NCBI GenBank assembly: GCA_036675345.1
Contig: JAKFFE010000035.1
Span: 1 to 64,000 of the forward strand
Direction of reading: 5' to 3'
From: JALYOC01 sp036675345
GTDB taxonomy: Bacteria > Myxococcota > Myxococcia > Myxococcales > Myxococcaceae
DNA length: 64,000 nucleotides
Shown here: positions 16,837 through 27,103 of the stretch, piece after piece
How the letters are laid out: each line of letters starts with the position of its first letter
Position numbering within the stretch: position 1 is the stretch's first letter
Program-made: the position numbers and the translations under genes
The notes under the pieces: model-generated
What the model was told of the DNA's origin: nothing
The model's input: the letters and a program-made list of their open reading frames with translations, nothing else
Databases searched by the model: none

Positions 16837-17916
16837 CTACCTGCTCACCGACAGCTGATAGGTGGCGCAGCTCTGCCCAGTCGAAGTGCGTTCGACCCGG
16901 ATCAACACCGAGGCCGGGAGGGTTCCGCACGTGGTGCAGTAGTTGATCTCGGTGCAGCTGGTCTGGTTGTGGACCCAGGTGAAGAGGGCGGTGCTCTTCC
17001 CGCCCGTGACGCAGTCACCGGCTGTGCCCCCACAGCCGCCGACCAGGACGTCGAACCGGAAGACGCTGCCGGGGTTGGAGGTCAGCGCGATGGTCGGGTT
17101 TCCCGGACCGGCTGGAAACGACAGCTGGTACCAGTCCGTCTGGGTCTCGTCGGGCAGCTTTCCACTTCTGACCTGCGTCTGCCCCGAGGAGAGCGACCCC
17201 AGGTGGGTCGCGGCCGAACAGGTCGAGTCGGCGAGATCATCCTCGCACTCGCACCCGGTCGCGTATTGCCCATCCGCGTCGTAGCTCCCCGGGTTGCAGG
17301 AGACGATCTCGCAACCGCTGAGTCCGCCACACTGCGTGGTCTGGACCCTGGTGGTCGGAGGGCACAAGGTGGCGGCGGCCCCGTCGTCCGGAATCGTGTC
17401 GCAATCCTCGTCGATCCCGTTGCACTGCTCGGCGGCCTCGGGGCGAACGCCAGCGGCCTGATCATCGCAGTCGGTGGACGAGGTGACGTAGCCGGGGGGC
17501 ACCGCGCAGGCCTGCACCACTTCGTCCGGGTCGCCAAAGCTGTCCCCGTCCAGATCCCGATAGAACGCCGAGGTCAGCTCCTCGTCGGCCGTGCCGTCGC
17601 AGTCTTCGTCCAGGCCGTTGCAGGTCTCCGCCGCCGGAACGACCTCCTCCGCGCAGGTGGGGGTCCAGTCGCCGGTCTCGCATCGCTGGGTGCCGGCGGT
17701 GCAGAGGCCCACCCCTTGCGTCTCCTGCGCAGCGGTGTAGCAGGGGCGCGTGGCGCCCTCCTCGCAGCGCCCCGCGTCTGGACCGGCGTCGACGCCCGCG
17801 TCGATTCCGGCGTCCGTCCCCGCATCCCGATCAGGATCCGGGTCCACCCCTCCGCACCCCAGGAGGACGAACAGGATCGCAGCCGGACGAAGGCAAGGTC
17901 TGGAGGGCAGGGGCAT
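16837..17916 (-). CDS. Lipoprotein with MopE-like metal-binding motifs and Asp-Ala-Gly repeat
   Basis: A protein of 359 aa with a signal ending in LLGCGG (lipobox). A low-complexity DAG repeat linker (about 30-50) follows, then a Cys-rich region with two copies of the CNGxDEDCD motif (CNGLDEDCDG, CNGIDEDCDT) separated by DLDGDSFGDP. This is the 'putative metal-binding' pattern of MopE and many Myxococcota surface proteins. The C-terminal third looks like a beta-sandwich (DWYQLSFPAGPGNPTIALTS) as in pre-peptidase C-terminal type domains, with several Cys pairs. It is predicted to sit on the cell surface and bind Ca2+ or Cu+ through the repeats. No catalytic residues are seen. Confidence 0.8.
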   Translation of the reverse strand: MPLPSRPCLRPAAILFVLLGCGGVDPDPDRDAGTDAGIDAGVDAGPDAGRCEEGATRPCYTAAQETQGVGLCTAGTQRCETGDWTPTCAEEVVPAAETCNGLDEDCDGTADEELTSAFYRDLDGDSFGDPDEVVQACAVPPGYVTSSTDCDDQAAGVRPEAAEQCNGIDEDCDTIPDDGAAATLCPPTTRVQTTQCGGLSGCEIVSCNPGSYDADGQYATGCECEDDLADSTCSAATHLGSLSSGQTQVRSGKLPDETQTDWYQLSFPAGPGNPTIALTSNPGSVFRFDVLVGGCGGTAGDCVTGGKSTALFTWVHNQTSCTEINYCTTCGTLPASVLIRVERTSTGQSCATYQLSVSR

Positions 17917-17976
17917 CCTCCAGAGTGTACCAAGCGCCGCCTCCCGGGAGCCTCCCCCCGGGGGAAGGACAGCTCG

Positions 17977-20046
17977 CTACAGCTCGATCTGCGACCCCAG
18001 CTCCACCACCCGGTTGGGAGGGATCTTGAAGAAGGAGGTGGCCGGGCGGGCGTTGCGGGACATCCAGGCGAACAGCGCCTCGCGCCAGATCGCCATCCCC
18101 GGTTGCTTGGTGGGGATCAGCGTCTCCCGGCCCAGGAAGAAGCTGGTCTCCATCAGCTTGAGCGGCAGCCCCTTCTCCTTGGTCATCTTCAGGATCTCCG
18201 GGACGCTGGGGGTCTCCATGAACCCGTAGCGGACCACGATCCGGAAGAAGCCCTGCTCCAGGGTGGTGATCTCCATGCGGGTCGAGTCGCGCACATGCGG
18301 GATGTCCACGGTGGTGACGGTGAGCAGCACCACCTTCTCGTGGATCACCTTGTTGTGCTTCCAGTTGTGCAGCAGCGCCGGCGGGGTGCCGTGGGCGTTG
18401 CCGGTCATGAACACCGCGGTGCCCGGGACCCGGATTGGCGGCGTGGCCTGGAGGCTGGCCAGGAAGTACTCCAGCGGGAACACCTGGTCCTGCAGCCTCC
18501 GGGAGAGGATCTGCCGGCCGGTCTTCCAGGTGGTCATCAGGGTGAAGATCACCGCGCCGATGATCAGCGGGAAGAACCCGCCGTCGAAGAACTTGAGGAT
18601 GTTGGCGCCAAAGAAGGACAGGTCCATCGTCAGCAGCGGCAGGATCACCACGAACCCCACCCACGGCTTCCAGCCCCACTTCTTGGTGACCACGATGTAG
18701 GTGAGCAGGGTGGTGATCACCATGGTGGTGGTGACCGCGATCCCGTACGCGGCGGCCAGGTTGGTGGAGGAGCGGAAGGCCAGCACCACCGGGATCACCG
18801 CCAGCAGCAGCCCCCAGTTCACCGCCGGGATGTAGATCTGCCCCTTCTCCCGCTCGGAGGTGTGGACGATCTCCACCCGGGGGATGTAGCCCAGCTGCAC
18901 CGCCTGTTGGGTGATGGAGAAGGCGCCGGAGATCAGCGCCTGGGAGGCGATCACCGTGGCCACCATCGCCAGCAGCACCAGCGGGATCAGCCCCCACTCC
19001 GGAGCCAGCCGGTAGAAGGGGTTCTCCGCCGCGGCCGGGTTGCGCAGCAGCAGCGCCGCCTGCCCGAAGTAGTTGAGCAGCAGGCCGGGGAGGACCAGGA
19101 AGAACCACGCCAGCCGGATCGGCCGCCGGCCGAAGTGCCCCATGTCCGCGTACAGGGCCTCGTTGCCGGTGACCACCAGGAACACCGAGCCGAGGATGAT
19201 GAACCCGTGCCACCCGTTGTCGAGGAAGAAGCGGACCGCGTACAGCGGGTTGATCGCCCCGAACACCACCGGGTTCTGCAACGCCGAGCGCAGCCCCAGC
19301 ACCCCCAGGGTGCCGAACCACAGCAACATCACCGGGCCGAACAGCCGGCCCACCTTGGCGGTGCCCTTGCGCTGGACCAGGAACAGCCCCACCAGGGTGA
19401 CCAGGGTCAGGTTCACCACCAGCCCGGTGCTCACCTCCGGGCGCCAGATCCGCAGGCCCTCCCAGGCCGAGAGCACCGAGATCGCCGGGGTGATCACCCC
19501 GTCCCCGTAGAGCAGGGCGGCGCCGAACAGGCCCAGGATCACGATCGTGGTCTTGCGCCGGCTCTTGGCCTCCTTGCCGGCGGCGCTGAGCGCCAGGGCC
19601 ATCAGCGCCAGGATCCCGCCCTCGCCGTTGTTGTCCGCCTTGAGGATCAGCCCCAGGTAGTAGACGGAGACCGAGAGGATCAGCGCCCAGAAGATCAGCG
19701 ACACCACCCCCAGGATGTTCCCCGGGGTGGCGGCGATGGCGTGGGCGCCGTGGAAGCACTCCCGCAGCGCGTACAGCGGGCTGGTCCCGATGTCCCCGTA
19801 CACCACTCCCAGGGCGGTGAGCATGTACACGCCCAGCTCCCGGCCGTGGAGCTGCCGGCTGTGGCCGGGAGGCTCCGCTTCAGCGGGAACGGGCGAGGGC
19901 GGTTGGGACTCCAACGATGCGGGCTTGGAGCCCGGACTGGCATCGTCCGCGGAGTCTTCGTTCGCAGCGGCTACAGGGAGGGAACCAGCGTCCGCCGCCG
20001 CACCGGAGGGGGGCGGGGACGAGGGAGGATCGGTTGGATTGGACAT
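17977..20046 (-). CDS. kup: Kup-type low-affinity potassium transporter
   Basis: A protein of 689 aa. The family start motif is GVVYGDIGTSPLYAL, preceded by a long Pro/Ser/Glu-rich N-terminal tail of about 80 residues. About twelve membrane helices follow, then the cytoplasmic C-terminal domain conserved in KUP/HAK/KT proteins (TSFFLGRETLIPT). It imports K+ with H+. ATG at 20046 is chosen; a frame opening 57 nt earlier adds residues not expected in the family. The extended acidic/Pro-rich N-terminus is longer than in E. coli Kup. It is a single gene, 81 bp from the next minus-strand gene. Confidence 0.95.
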   Translation of the reverse strand: MSNPTDPPSSPPPSGAAADAGSLPVAAANEDSADDASPGSKPASLESQPPSPVPAEAEPPGHSRQLHGRELGVYMLTALGVVYGDIGTSPLYALRECFHGAHAIAATPGNILGVVSLIFWALILSVSVYYLGLILKADNNGEGGILALMALALSAAGKEAKSRRKTTIVILGLFGAALLYGDGVITPAISVLSAWEGLRIWRPEVSTGLVVNLTLVTLVGLFLVQRKGTAKVGRLFGPVMLLWFGTLGVLGLRSALQNPVVFGAINPLYAVRFFLDNGWHGFIILGSVFLVVTGNEALYADMGHFGRRPIRLAWFFLVLPGLLLNYFGQAALLLRNPAAAENPFYRLAPEWGLIPLVLLAMVATVIASQALISGAFSITQQAVQLGYIPRVEIVHTSEREKGQIYIPAVNWGLLLAVIPVVLAFRSSTNLAAAYGIAVTTTMVITTLLTYIVVTKKWGWKPWVGFVVILPLLTMDLSFFGANILKFFDGGFFPLIIGAVIFTLMTTWKTGRQILSRRLQDQVFPLEYFLASLQATPPIRVPGTAVFMTGNAHGTPPALLHNWKHNKVIHEKVVLLTVTTVDIPHVRDSTRMEITTLEQGFFRIVVRYGFMETPSVPEILKMTKEKGLPLKLMETSFFLGRETLIPTKQPGMAIWREALFAWMSRNARPATSFFKIPPNRVVELGSQIEL

Positions 20047-20127
20047 CTTGGCCCCGGGACCGAACCACAAGCGGACCCGGTGGGCCACAACTTCCGGGTC
20101 CAAGGTGGGACCCAGGCCTACCTGCGA

Positions 20128-21762
20128 CTACCGGGTGGGGATCACCACCTGGAAGGCCCCGGTGCCATCGGAGACTGTCTCTCCCAGCAGCAGCGAGGAG
20201 GGCTTCCCCTCCAGCGGGGAGATCCGGAAGAAGCGCACCGTGGCGTTGGGCGCCGCCTGGGCCTGGCCGCCGTCGCCTCCCTCGGAGCGGATGGTGACCC
20301 GGCCGTTGACGGTCCGGCCGTTGGAGAGCACGAACAGGGGGAGCGCCACGGACTGCACTTCGGTCTGGGGCCGGACCGCCACGAACCGGCTGACCCGGGG
20401 CAGGTTCTCTCCGGGGGAGAGGTCCAGGCGGTACAGCGCCGGATCCAGGGTGAGGGAGATCATCCCCTCGGTGTCGCTGCGGGTCTCCGCTCCCAGGCTG
20501 GGCAGGGGAAACTCGTCCACCGGGGCCACCGGGGTGGCCACCACCCGCACCCCGCTGGCGGGAGTCGAACCGTCCGGGCGGAGAATCATCCCGTTCACCG
20601 CCACCCGGTCCAGGCAGCGGAAGTCCTTGAGGTCTCCTCCGGTGTAGGGGACCACCGCCTCCAGCACGGTCAACGCAGACTTGGACAGCGCCGGAGGCAG
20701 GATCGACAGCCGCATCGGGACCTCGGGGTCCCCGGCCAGGGTCTGCAACTGGAAGGTGCCATCGGTGGCGGTGGTGGAGGACTGGCTGCGGTAGGTCCCC
20801 CCTCCGGTCACCTGGCCCTCCAGGGACACGCTGGCTCCGGCCACCGGCTGGCCCTGTGAGTCCAGCACCCGCCCCCGCACCGGCACCGGGCTCCCGTAGG
20901 CGCCGAACTCCAGCGATTCAGTCAGGGTCTCGGGGGGCAGGGGCACGGTGAACAGCCGCCGCGGCACCTGTGCGGTGGGGTCCTTGGGGGTGACCTGCAG
21001 CAGCACCGAGGAGGCGAAGGAGGCCGGGTAGGTGGCGGAGACGGTGAAGTCGCCCGTGGAGGAGACCGCGATCCGCTGGGAGAGCGCCTCGCGGGTCTCG
21101 GTGTCCAGCACCTGGAGCTCCAGCGCCGCCTGCACCGGGTCCTGGTTCGCCAGGGTGCGGACGATCCGGCCGGAGAGGTGGACCAGCTCCCCCTCCGAGG
21201 GGAAGAACACCGGCAGGTCCAGCGCTTCCCCCGGCGAGACCCGCACCCCGCCCAGCTGCACCGGGGGGATGGTGGGATCCTCCTCCGCCCGGGCGGTCAC
21301 CGTGAAGTCGCCGGCGCCCACCTGGGTCCGGTAGATCCCGGTGACCGGATCCGAGAAGGTGTCGTAGCGGCGGACCAGCCCGGGGATCAGCGCACTCTCT
21401 CCGCGGACGGAGAGGCCGACCCGTCCGGAGTAGGGCTGCGCCCCCTCCGCATCCCAGCGGTAGACGGCCCCTCCGAGGGTGGAGGGGGGGAACAGATCCA
21501 GCACCTGCTGCGGGCGGAGGGTGCCGGGCGGGATCAGGAAGTCCTGGGCCTCGCTCACTCCCTGCTGGGGCACCACCTCCACCGCCAGGTTCTCGCCGGG
21601 GTCCCCGCATCCATCCACGTAGCAGACCTGGCTGGCGCCGCACTCGGTGTCGTTGGAGCAGACGTTGAAGCTGCCCCCGTCGGCCCGCCACGGAAAATCG
21701 AAGTTCCCGCAGCCCAGGGTGAGGCAGGCGAGCATCACCCACCGGAGTCGGACGGTCCTCAT
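20128..21762 (-). CDS. Lipoprotein with carboxypeptidase-regulatory-like beta-sandwich domains
   Basis: A protein of 544 aa with a lipobox at LTLGC (Cys18), then a short Cys-rich knot (SNDTECGASQVCYVDGCG) similar to those after many myxobacterial lipoprotein signals. The rest holds repeated beta-sandwich segments of the carboxypeptidase-regulatory-like type: VRGRVLDSQGQPVAGASVSLEG, VNGMILRPDGSTPASGVRV and TVNGRVTIRSEGG. Such domains usually mediate binding or spacing at the surface. Its ATG overlaps the stop of the upstream lipoprotein gene (ATGA), so the two are translated together. Function unknown. Confidence 0.75.
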   Translation of the reverse strand: MRTVRLRWVMLACLTLGCGNFDFPWRADGGSFNVCSNDTECGASQVCYVDGCGDPGENLAVEVVPQQGVSEAQDFLIPPGTLRPQQVLDLFPPSTLGGAVYRWDAEGAQPYSGRVGLSVRGESALIPGLVRRYDTFSDPVTGIYRTQVGAGDFTVTARAEEDPTIPPVQLGGVRVSPGEALDLPVFFPSEGELVHLSGRIVRTLANQDPVQAALELQVLDTETREALSQRIAVSSTGDFTVSATYPASFASSVLLQVTPKDPTAQVPRRLFTVPLPPETLTESLEFGAYGSPVPVRGRVLDSQGQPVAGASVSLEGQVTGGGTYRSQSSTTATDGTFQLQTLAGDPEVPMRLSILPPALSKSALTVLEAVVPYTGGDLKDFRCLDRVAVNGMILRPDGSTPASGVRVVATPVAPVDEFPLPSLGAETRSDTEGMISLTLDPALYRLDLSPGENLPRVSRFVAVRPQTEVQSVALPLFVLSNGRTVNGRVTIRSEGGDGGQAQAAPNATVRFFRISPLEGKPSSLLLGETVSDGTGAFQVVIPTR

Positions 21763-22277
21763 GGGGCGCAGTCCTCGGTCTCCACCACCCAGCGGACGAT
21801 CGCCAGGTAGGAGGGGTTGACGCCGCCGTCGGTCGTCACCGACCGGGGCTCGGGGGTCCGGGTCGGGCTGAGCGTTCCGTCGAACACCACCGCCTCCACC
21901 GTGTGAATCCGAGCCGCACTCAGCGCGCTGCCGGCGCTGAACACGATCGGCGCGTAGACCACCGTCTCCGGCCGGACCTCGCTGCCGGTGTTGCTCAGCT
22001 GCTCCTCCTTCTCGCCCACCAGCTGGTTGGGTTCCGGGAAGTCCACGTAGTAGCGGACCCGCACCGAGTCATCGAGGTCGGGGTCGGCCACGTTCACCCG
22101 GAACTCCAGCGAGGTGCCCACGCAGTTGTCGGTCCGGATGTAGGCGGAGGCCGGGCTGCTGTTGACGAAGTAGGGGGCGTAGTTCCGGAAGACCGGCGGG
22201 TTCAGGGGGGTGTCGTCCTGGGGGACCAGGCATCCCCAGCCGAGCACCGTCAGACTCCCGATCAGGACGCGCGCCAT
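21759..22277 (-). CDS. Small lipoprotein, coupled to the following lipoprotein gene
   Basis: A protein of 172 aa starting at ATG 22277, with a lipobox at VLGWGC (Cys16). The mature part reads like one or two Ig-like beta domains (LEFRVNVADPDLDDSVRVRYYVDF; IHTVEAVVFDGTLS) with a disulfide-capable Cys near each end. The stop TGA shares bases with the next start (ATGA). A sigma54-like promoter lies immediately upstream at 22291-22306, next to the gene for a sigma54 activator. No family is recognised. Confidence 0.7.
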   Translation of the reverse strand: MARVLIGSLTVLGWGCLVPQDDTPLNPPVFRNYAPYFVNSSPASAYIRTDNCVGTSLEFRVNVADPDLDDSVRVRYYVDFPEPNQLVGEKEEQLSNTGSEVRPETVVYAPIVFSAGSALSAARIHTVEAVVFDGTLSPTRTPEPRSVTTDGGVNPSYLAIVRWVVETEDCAP

Positions 22278-22290
22278 TCTCCACTGGGAA

Positions 22291-22306
22291 AGCAAGGTCC
22301 CTGCCA
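22291..22306 (-). promoter_or_regulatory. Candidate sigma54 (-24/-12) promoter for the lipoprotein pair
   Basis: Read on the minus strand, the site is TGGCAGGGACCTTGCT, matching the TGGCA-N6-TTGC core with exactly 10 nt between GG and GC. It lies 14 nt before the ATG at 22277, in the gap after the sigma54 activator gene. The predicted start point (about 22280) would leave only a 3-nt leader, so the mRNA would be almost leaderless. This weakens the call. Confidence 0.35.
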
Positions 22307-22361
22307 CCGACGCCAGGGGTCCAACTCGGCGGATTCGCAGGTGGTTTTGAGGCTGAAGGCA

Positions 22362-22382
22362 GCCCACCGCCCCAGGGTGGGC
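22362..22382 (-). terminator. Possible terminator hairpin after the FHA/sigma54 activator gene
   Basis: A perfect 7-bp inverted repeat (gcccacc / ggtgggc, 7-nt loop) lies about 45 nt after the stop of the minus-strand activator gene. It has no T-run; a weak candidate. Confidence 0.3.
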
Positions 22383-22426
22383 GCCCGACCGTGACACCTG
22401 CGTCACCTGAGTGTCCGCCCCCGGGC

Positions 22427-24304
<1,878 letters not shown>

Positions 24305-24314
24305 GGGCAACTCT

Positions 24315-25304
24315 CTAGAAGCGGACTTCCACACCGGCGCCGAAGCCGCCCGGGGTGGGGAAGAGGAAGGTCTGGGGCCGGGTCAGCTGCAGCACCTCGC
24401 GACCCGGCTTGGGGGGAGGAGGGGGGACGGTGGTGGGGGCGCGGGGTGCCTCCTCCACGGTGGTGGTGGTGACGATCGCGTCCTTGTGCCGAAGCAGGGC
24501 GTCGATGATCCCGTACGCGTACAGCCCGTAGAAGGTGAGCGCGGAGACGTTCTTGATCAGCCGCCAGTTGGCCGCGGTCTGGGCGTCCTCCGGAGGAATG
24601 CCCCGGAGGGTCAACGTGTACTTCGGCCCCAGCGTCCCCGGAAAGGCGACCGTTTGCGGCTTGATCAGCGCCTCGTGGGCCCAGTAGGCCACCACGCTGA
24701 CCGAGGCGGTGGCTCCCTGCAGCGAGGCCAGCCACAACCCCAGCTCGGTGCGGCCCTGCTGGAACTGCCCGGCGCCGAAGGGCACGAAGTTCACGAAGAA
24801 GCTGCGCCGCTCGATGGTCTCGGTGGTGACCCGTCGGGGCAGCTCCGAGAGTCGGCGCCGCTCCTCCTCCAGTCGCACCCGCTCCGCCTCCGCCTCGGCC
24901 GCCTGGCGGCGGGCCAGGGCCAGCTCCCGGCTCTGCCGGATCCGCTCCAGCTCCGGGGCCATCTTGCGGACCAGCTGATCGTGGAACTCGATCACCGGCG
25001 GGGGAAACACGAACGGATCGAGGGTGAAGTCCGGATCGATCCGCAGCGCCGCGGTCAGGTGCCGCTCGGCGTCGGGCAGCTTGCCCAGGTTGAAGGCGGA
25101 GACCCCCGCCAGCTTGTGGACCTCCAGGAGCAGCTTGGGTTCGTCCAGCCCCAGGTCCAGCCGGGCCCGGCCGCGCTGGAGGACCTCCGCGTACTTGCCG
25201 TACTCGAAGTCGGTGCGCAGCGAAGCCACGTCCCGCTCAGCGTCCTGCGCCAGGACGGGCGCCGCCGCGATCCACACCAGCAGCAGCAGGCCCCGGAAGC
25301 TCAT
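24315..25304 (-). CDS. Secreted TPR/coiled-coil protein, probable outer-membrane associated
   Basis: A protein of 329 aa with a signal peptide ending in VLAQ. TPR-like helices occupy about 25-100 (AERHLTAALRIDPDF), a charged coiled coil about 110-155 (ARRQAAEAEAERVRLEEERRR), then Gly/aromatic and hydrophobic segments up to about 265. A Pro-rich linker and a final strand ending in VEVRF complete it. The start overlaps the kinase stop by 4 nt (ATGA), so it is translated with the kinase. It may receive or transmit an envelope signal to the kinase's extracytoplasmic PEGA region; that is inference. Confidence 0.75.
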   Translation of the reverse strand: MSFRGLLLLVWIAAAPVLAQDAERDVASLRTDFEYGKYAEVLQRGRARLDLGLDEPKLLLEVHKLAGVSAFNLGKLPDAERHLTAALRIDPDFTLDPFVFPPPVIEFHDQLVRKMAPELERIRQSRELALARRQAAEAEAERVRLEEERRRLSELPRRVTTETIERRSFFVNFVPFGAGQFQQGRTELGLWLASLQGATASVSVVAYWAHEALIKPQTVAFPGTLGPKYTLTLRGIPPEDAQTAANWRLIKNVSALTFYGLYAYGIIDALLRHKDAIVTTTTVEEAPRAPTTVPPPPPKPGREVLQLTRPQTFLFPTPGGFGAGVEVRF

Positions 25305-27085
25305 TGCGGCTGGAGCCGACCCTCAAGGCGGATCGGCTCTCCGGCGGCGATGGTGACCACGTCCTTCTGGGGCTGGAACCCGGGGCGGGTGATCTCGTAG
25401 CTGACCTGGTGCCGCATCATGTTCGGACCCCGCGGGGAGTGGATCTCGAACGGCCGCTCCAGGGTCTCCTTGGCGGTCCGGGTCTGGTTCCCGACCCGGA
25501 TCAGCGCGTCCGGCGGATCGTACTGGAAGGCGAGGGTGGAGGCCTTGAGCTGCACCCGCAGCCGGAACAGGTTCTCGCCCCCGGGGGTGACCTCCACCTC
25601 CTCGGTGATCTCGTCGCAGCCCAGATCGCAGCTGACGTCGATCGCGTGCTTGCCGGGCGCCAGCTTCACCACGTGCTGTTGCAGTTGCTTGCTGCGCGCG
25701 CCCCCGTCGATCCGGATGTAGCCGTAGGGCCGGACCTGGAAGGTGACCGGGATCAGCTTGGGCCGGGCCACGGCGGCCACCACCGGCGGCCGCTCCTCCC
25801 GGACCGGCGGGGTGGGCGCCGCCTCCAGGATCAACGGAGAGGAGGGGATCACGTCCGGCACCGAGGCAGGGTCGATCTCCGCGGTGGAGGTGACCACCGA
25901 GGCGGGCTCCACCGCCACCGGCGCGGCGGGGAGGTTCCGGTAGATCCCCGCCCCGGCCACTCCCAGCGCCACCACCGCCAGGGAGGCGAACAAGGTCCGC
26001 CGCAGCCGGGCCGCGGACTGCTGGCGGCGGCGGGCGGCGCTCATCTCGTCCAGCAGCGCCAGCGCCCGGGGATGATCCGCCTGCAGGGCCAGCACCTGGT
26101 TGAGGCAGGAGAGCGCGCGGGAGGGCCGCTGCTGGGCGCGGAACTCGCCCGCCCGGACGATCAGCCGCTCCACCAGGCGGGAGGTCAACTGTCCCCGGTA
26201 CCCCGGGGGAGCGGAGAAGAAGTTCCCCAGCTCCTCCCCGGTGCGCTCCAGGCCCAGGGAGGTGAGGTAGCCGAACAAGGCGTCGCGCAGCCCGGACGCG
26301 TCCGGGTACCGCTCGGCCGGGTTGCGGGCCAGGCAGCGGGTGAGGATCTCCGCCAGTTCGTCGGAGACCGCCGGGCAGAGGGTGCGCGGATCGTCATAGG
26401 CCCCGTCCAGGATCTTGCGCAGCAAGGCGTGGGTGGTGGGGGCCACGAACGGAAGCCGGCCGGTGGCGAACAGGAACAGCATCGTCCCCAGCGAGAAGAT
26501 GTCCGCCTCCGGCCCGGCCTGCTCGCCTTCGATGATCTCCGGCGCCATGTGCGCGGGGGAACCCACCAGCGCCCCGGTCATGGTCATCCGCTCGTCGCGG
26601 TCCACGATCTTGGCGATCCCGAAGTCCATCAGCTTGAGCAGCCCGTCGTCGCGGACCATCACGTTCTCGGGCTTGAGATCGCGGTGGATCACCCCTGCCT
26701 CGTGGGCGTGGGCCAGGGCGGCGGCCAGCTCGTGGATCACCAACGCCGCCAGCTCCGGCGGCTGGGCCAGCGGCTCCTTCTCCAGGAACGCGCGCAGGGT
26801 CTGGCCGCGGATGTACTCGGTGACGATGTACGACTCCTGGGCCTCCACCGCCGAGAAGTCGAACACCTCCAGGATGTTCGGGTGGTGGAGCTTGGCCACC
26901 GCCTTCGCCTCCTGGGCCAGCCGCTTGCGCGAGTCCTCCTTGCCGGAGAGGTGCGGGTGCAGGACCTTGACCGCCACCTCCCGCTCCAGGGCGGTGTCGA
27001 TCCCCTTGTAGACCACGCTCATCCCGCCAGAGCCCAGCTCCTCGAGGATGCGGTAGCGACCGACCTGTCGTCCGACGAGCGTCAT
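25301..27085 (-). CDS. Transmembrane Ser/Thr protein kinase with PEGA-like tail (Pkn4-like position)
   Basis: A protein of 594 aa. The kinase domain spans about 11-280: Gly loop LGSGGMSVV, catalytic Lys40, HRDLKPEN (134-141), DFG (154-156) and activation loop TMTGALVGSPAHMAPE. All catalytic residues are present. A TPR-like juxtamembrane region, one membrane helix (about 364-382) and an extracytoplasmic part with PEGA-like beta domains follow. The gene lies 18 bp behind phosphofructokinase; in Myxococcus xanthus the pfk-pkn4 pair has this order and Pkn4 phosphorylates and activates PFK. By synteny this is a Pkn4 counterpart. It is also coupled downstream to a TPR protein and an FHA activator. 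Confidence 0.93.
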   Translation of the reverse strand: MTLVGRQVGRYRILEELGSGGMSVVYKGIDTALEREVAVKVLHPHLSGKEDSRKRLAQEAKAVAKLHHPNILEVFDFSAVEAQESYIVTEYIRGQTLRAFLEKEPLAQPPELAALVIHELAAALAHAHEAGVIHRDLKPENVMVRDDGLLKLMDFGIAKIVDRDERMTMTGALVGSPAHMAPEIIEGEQAGPEADIFSLGTMLFLFATGRLPFVAPTTHALLRKILDGAYDDPRTLCPAVSDELAEILTRCLARNPAERYPDASGLRDALFGYLTSLGLERTGEELGNFFSAPPGYRGQLTSRLVERLIVRAGEFRAQQRPSRALSCLNQVLALQADHPRALALLDEMSAARRRQQSAARLRRTLFASLAVVALGVAGAGIYRNLPAAPVAVEPASVVTSTAEIDPASVPDVIPSSPLILEAAPTPPVREERPPVVAAVARPKLIPVTFQVRPYGYIRIDGGARSKQLQQHVVKLAPGKHAIDVSCDLGCDEITEEVEVTPGGENLFRLRVQLKASTLAFQYDPPDALIRVGNQTRTAKETLERPFEIHSPRGPNMMRHQVSYEITRPGFQPQKDVVTIAAGEPIRLEGRLQPQ

Positions 27086-27103
27086 GGGTGGGGGAGGGGA
27101 GTC

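Noticed and set aside
16747..20859. 1370-codon plus-strand frame across the Kup and MopE-like genes
   Set aside because: Spans several real minus-strand genes and has the composition of antisense GC-rich sequence.
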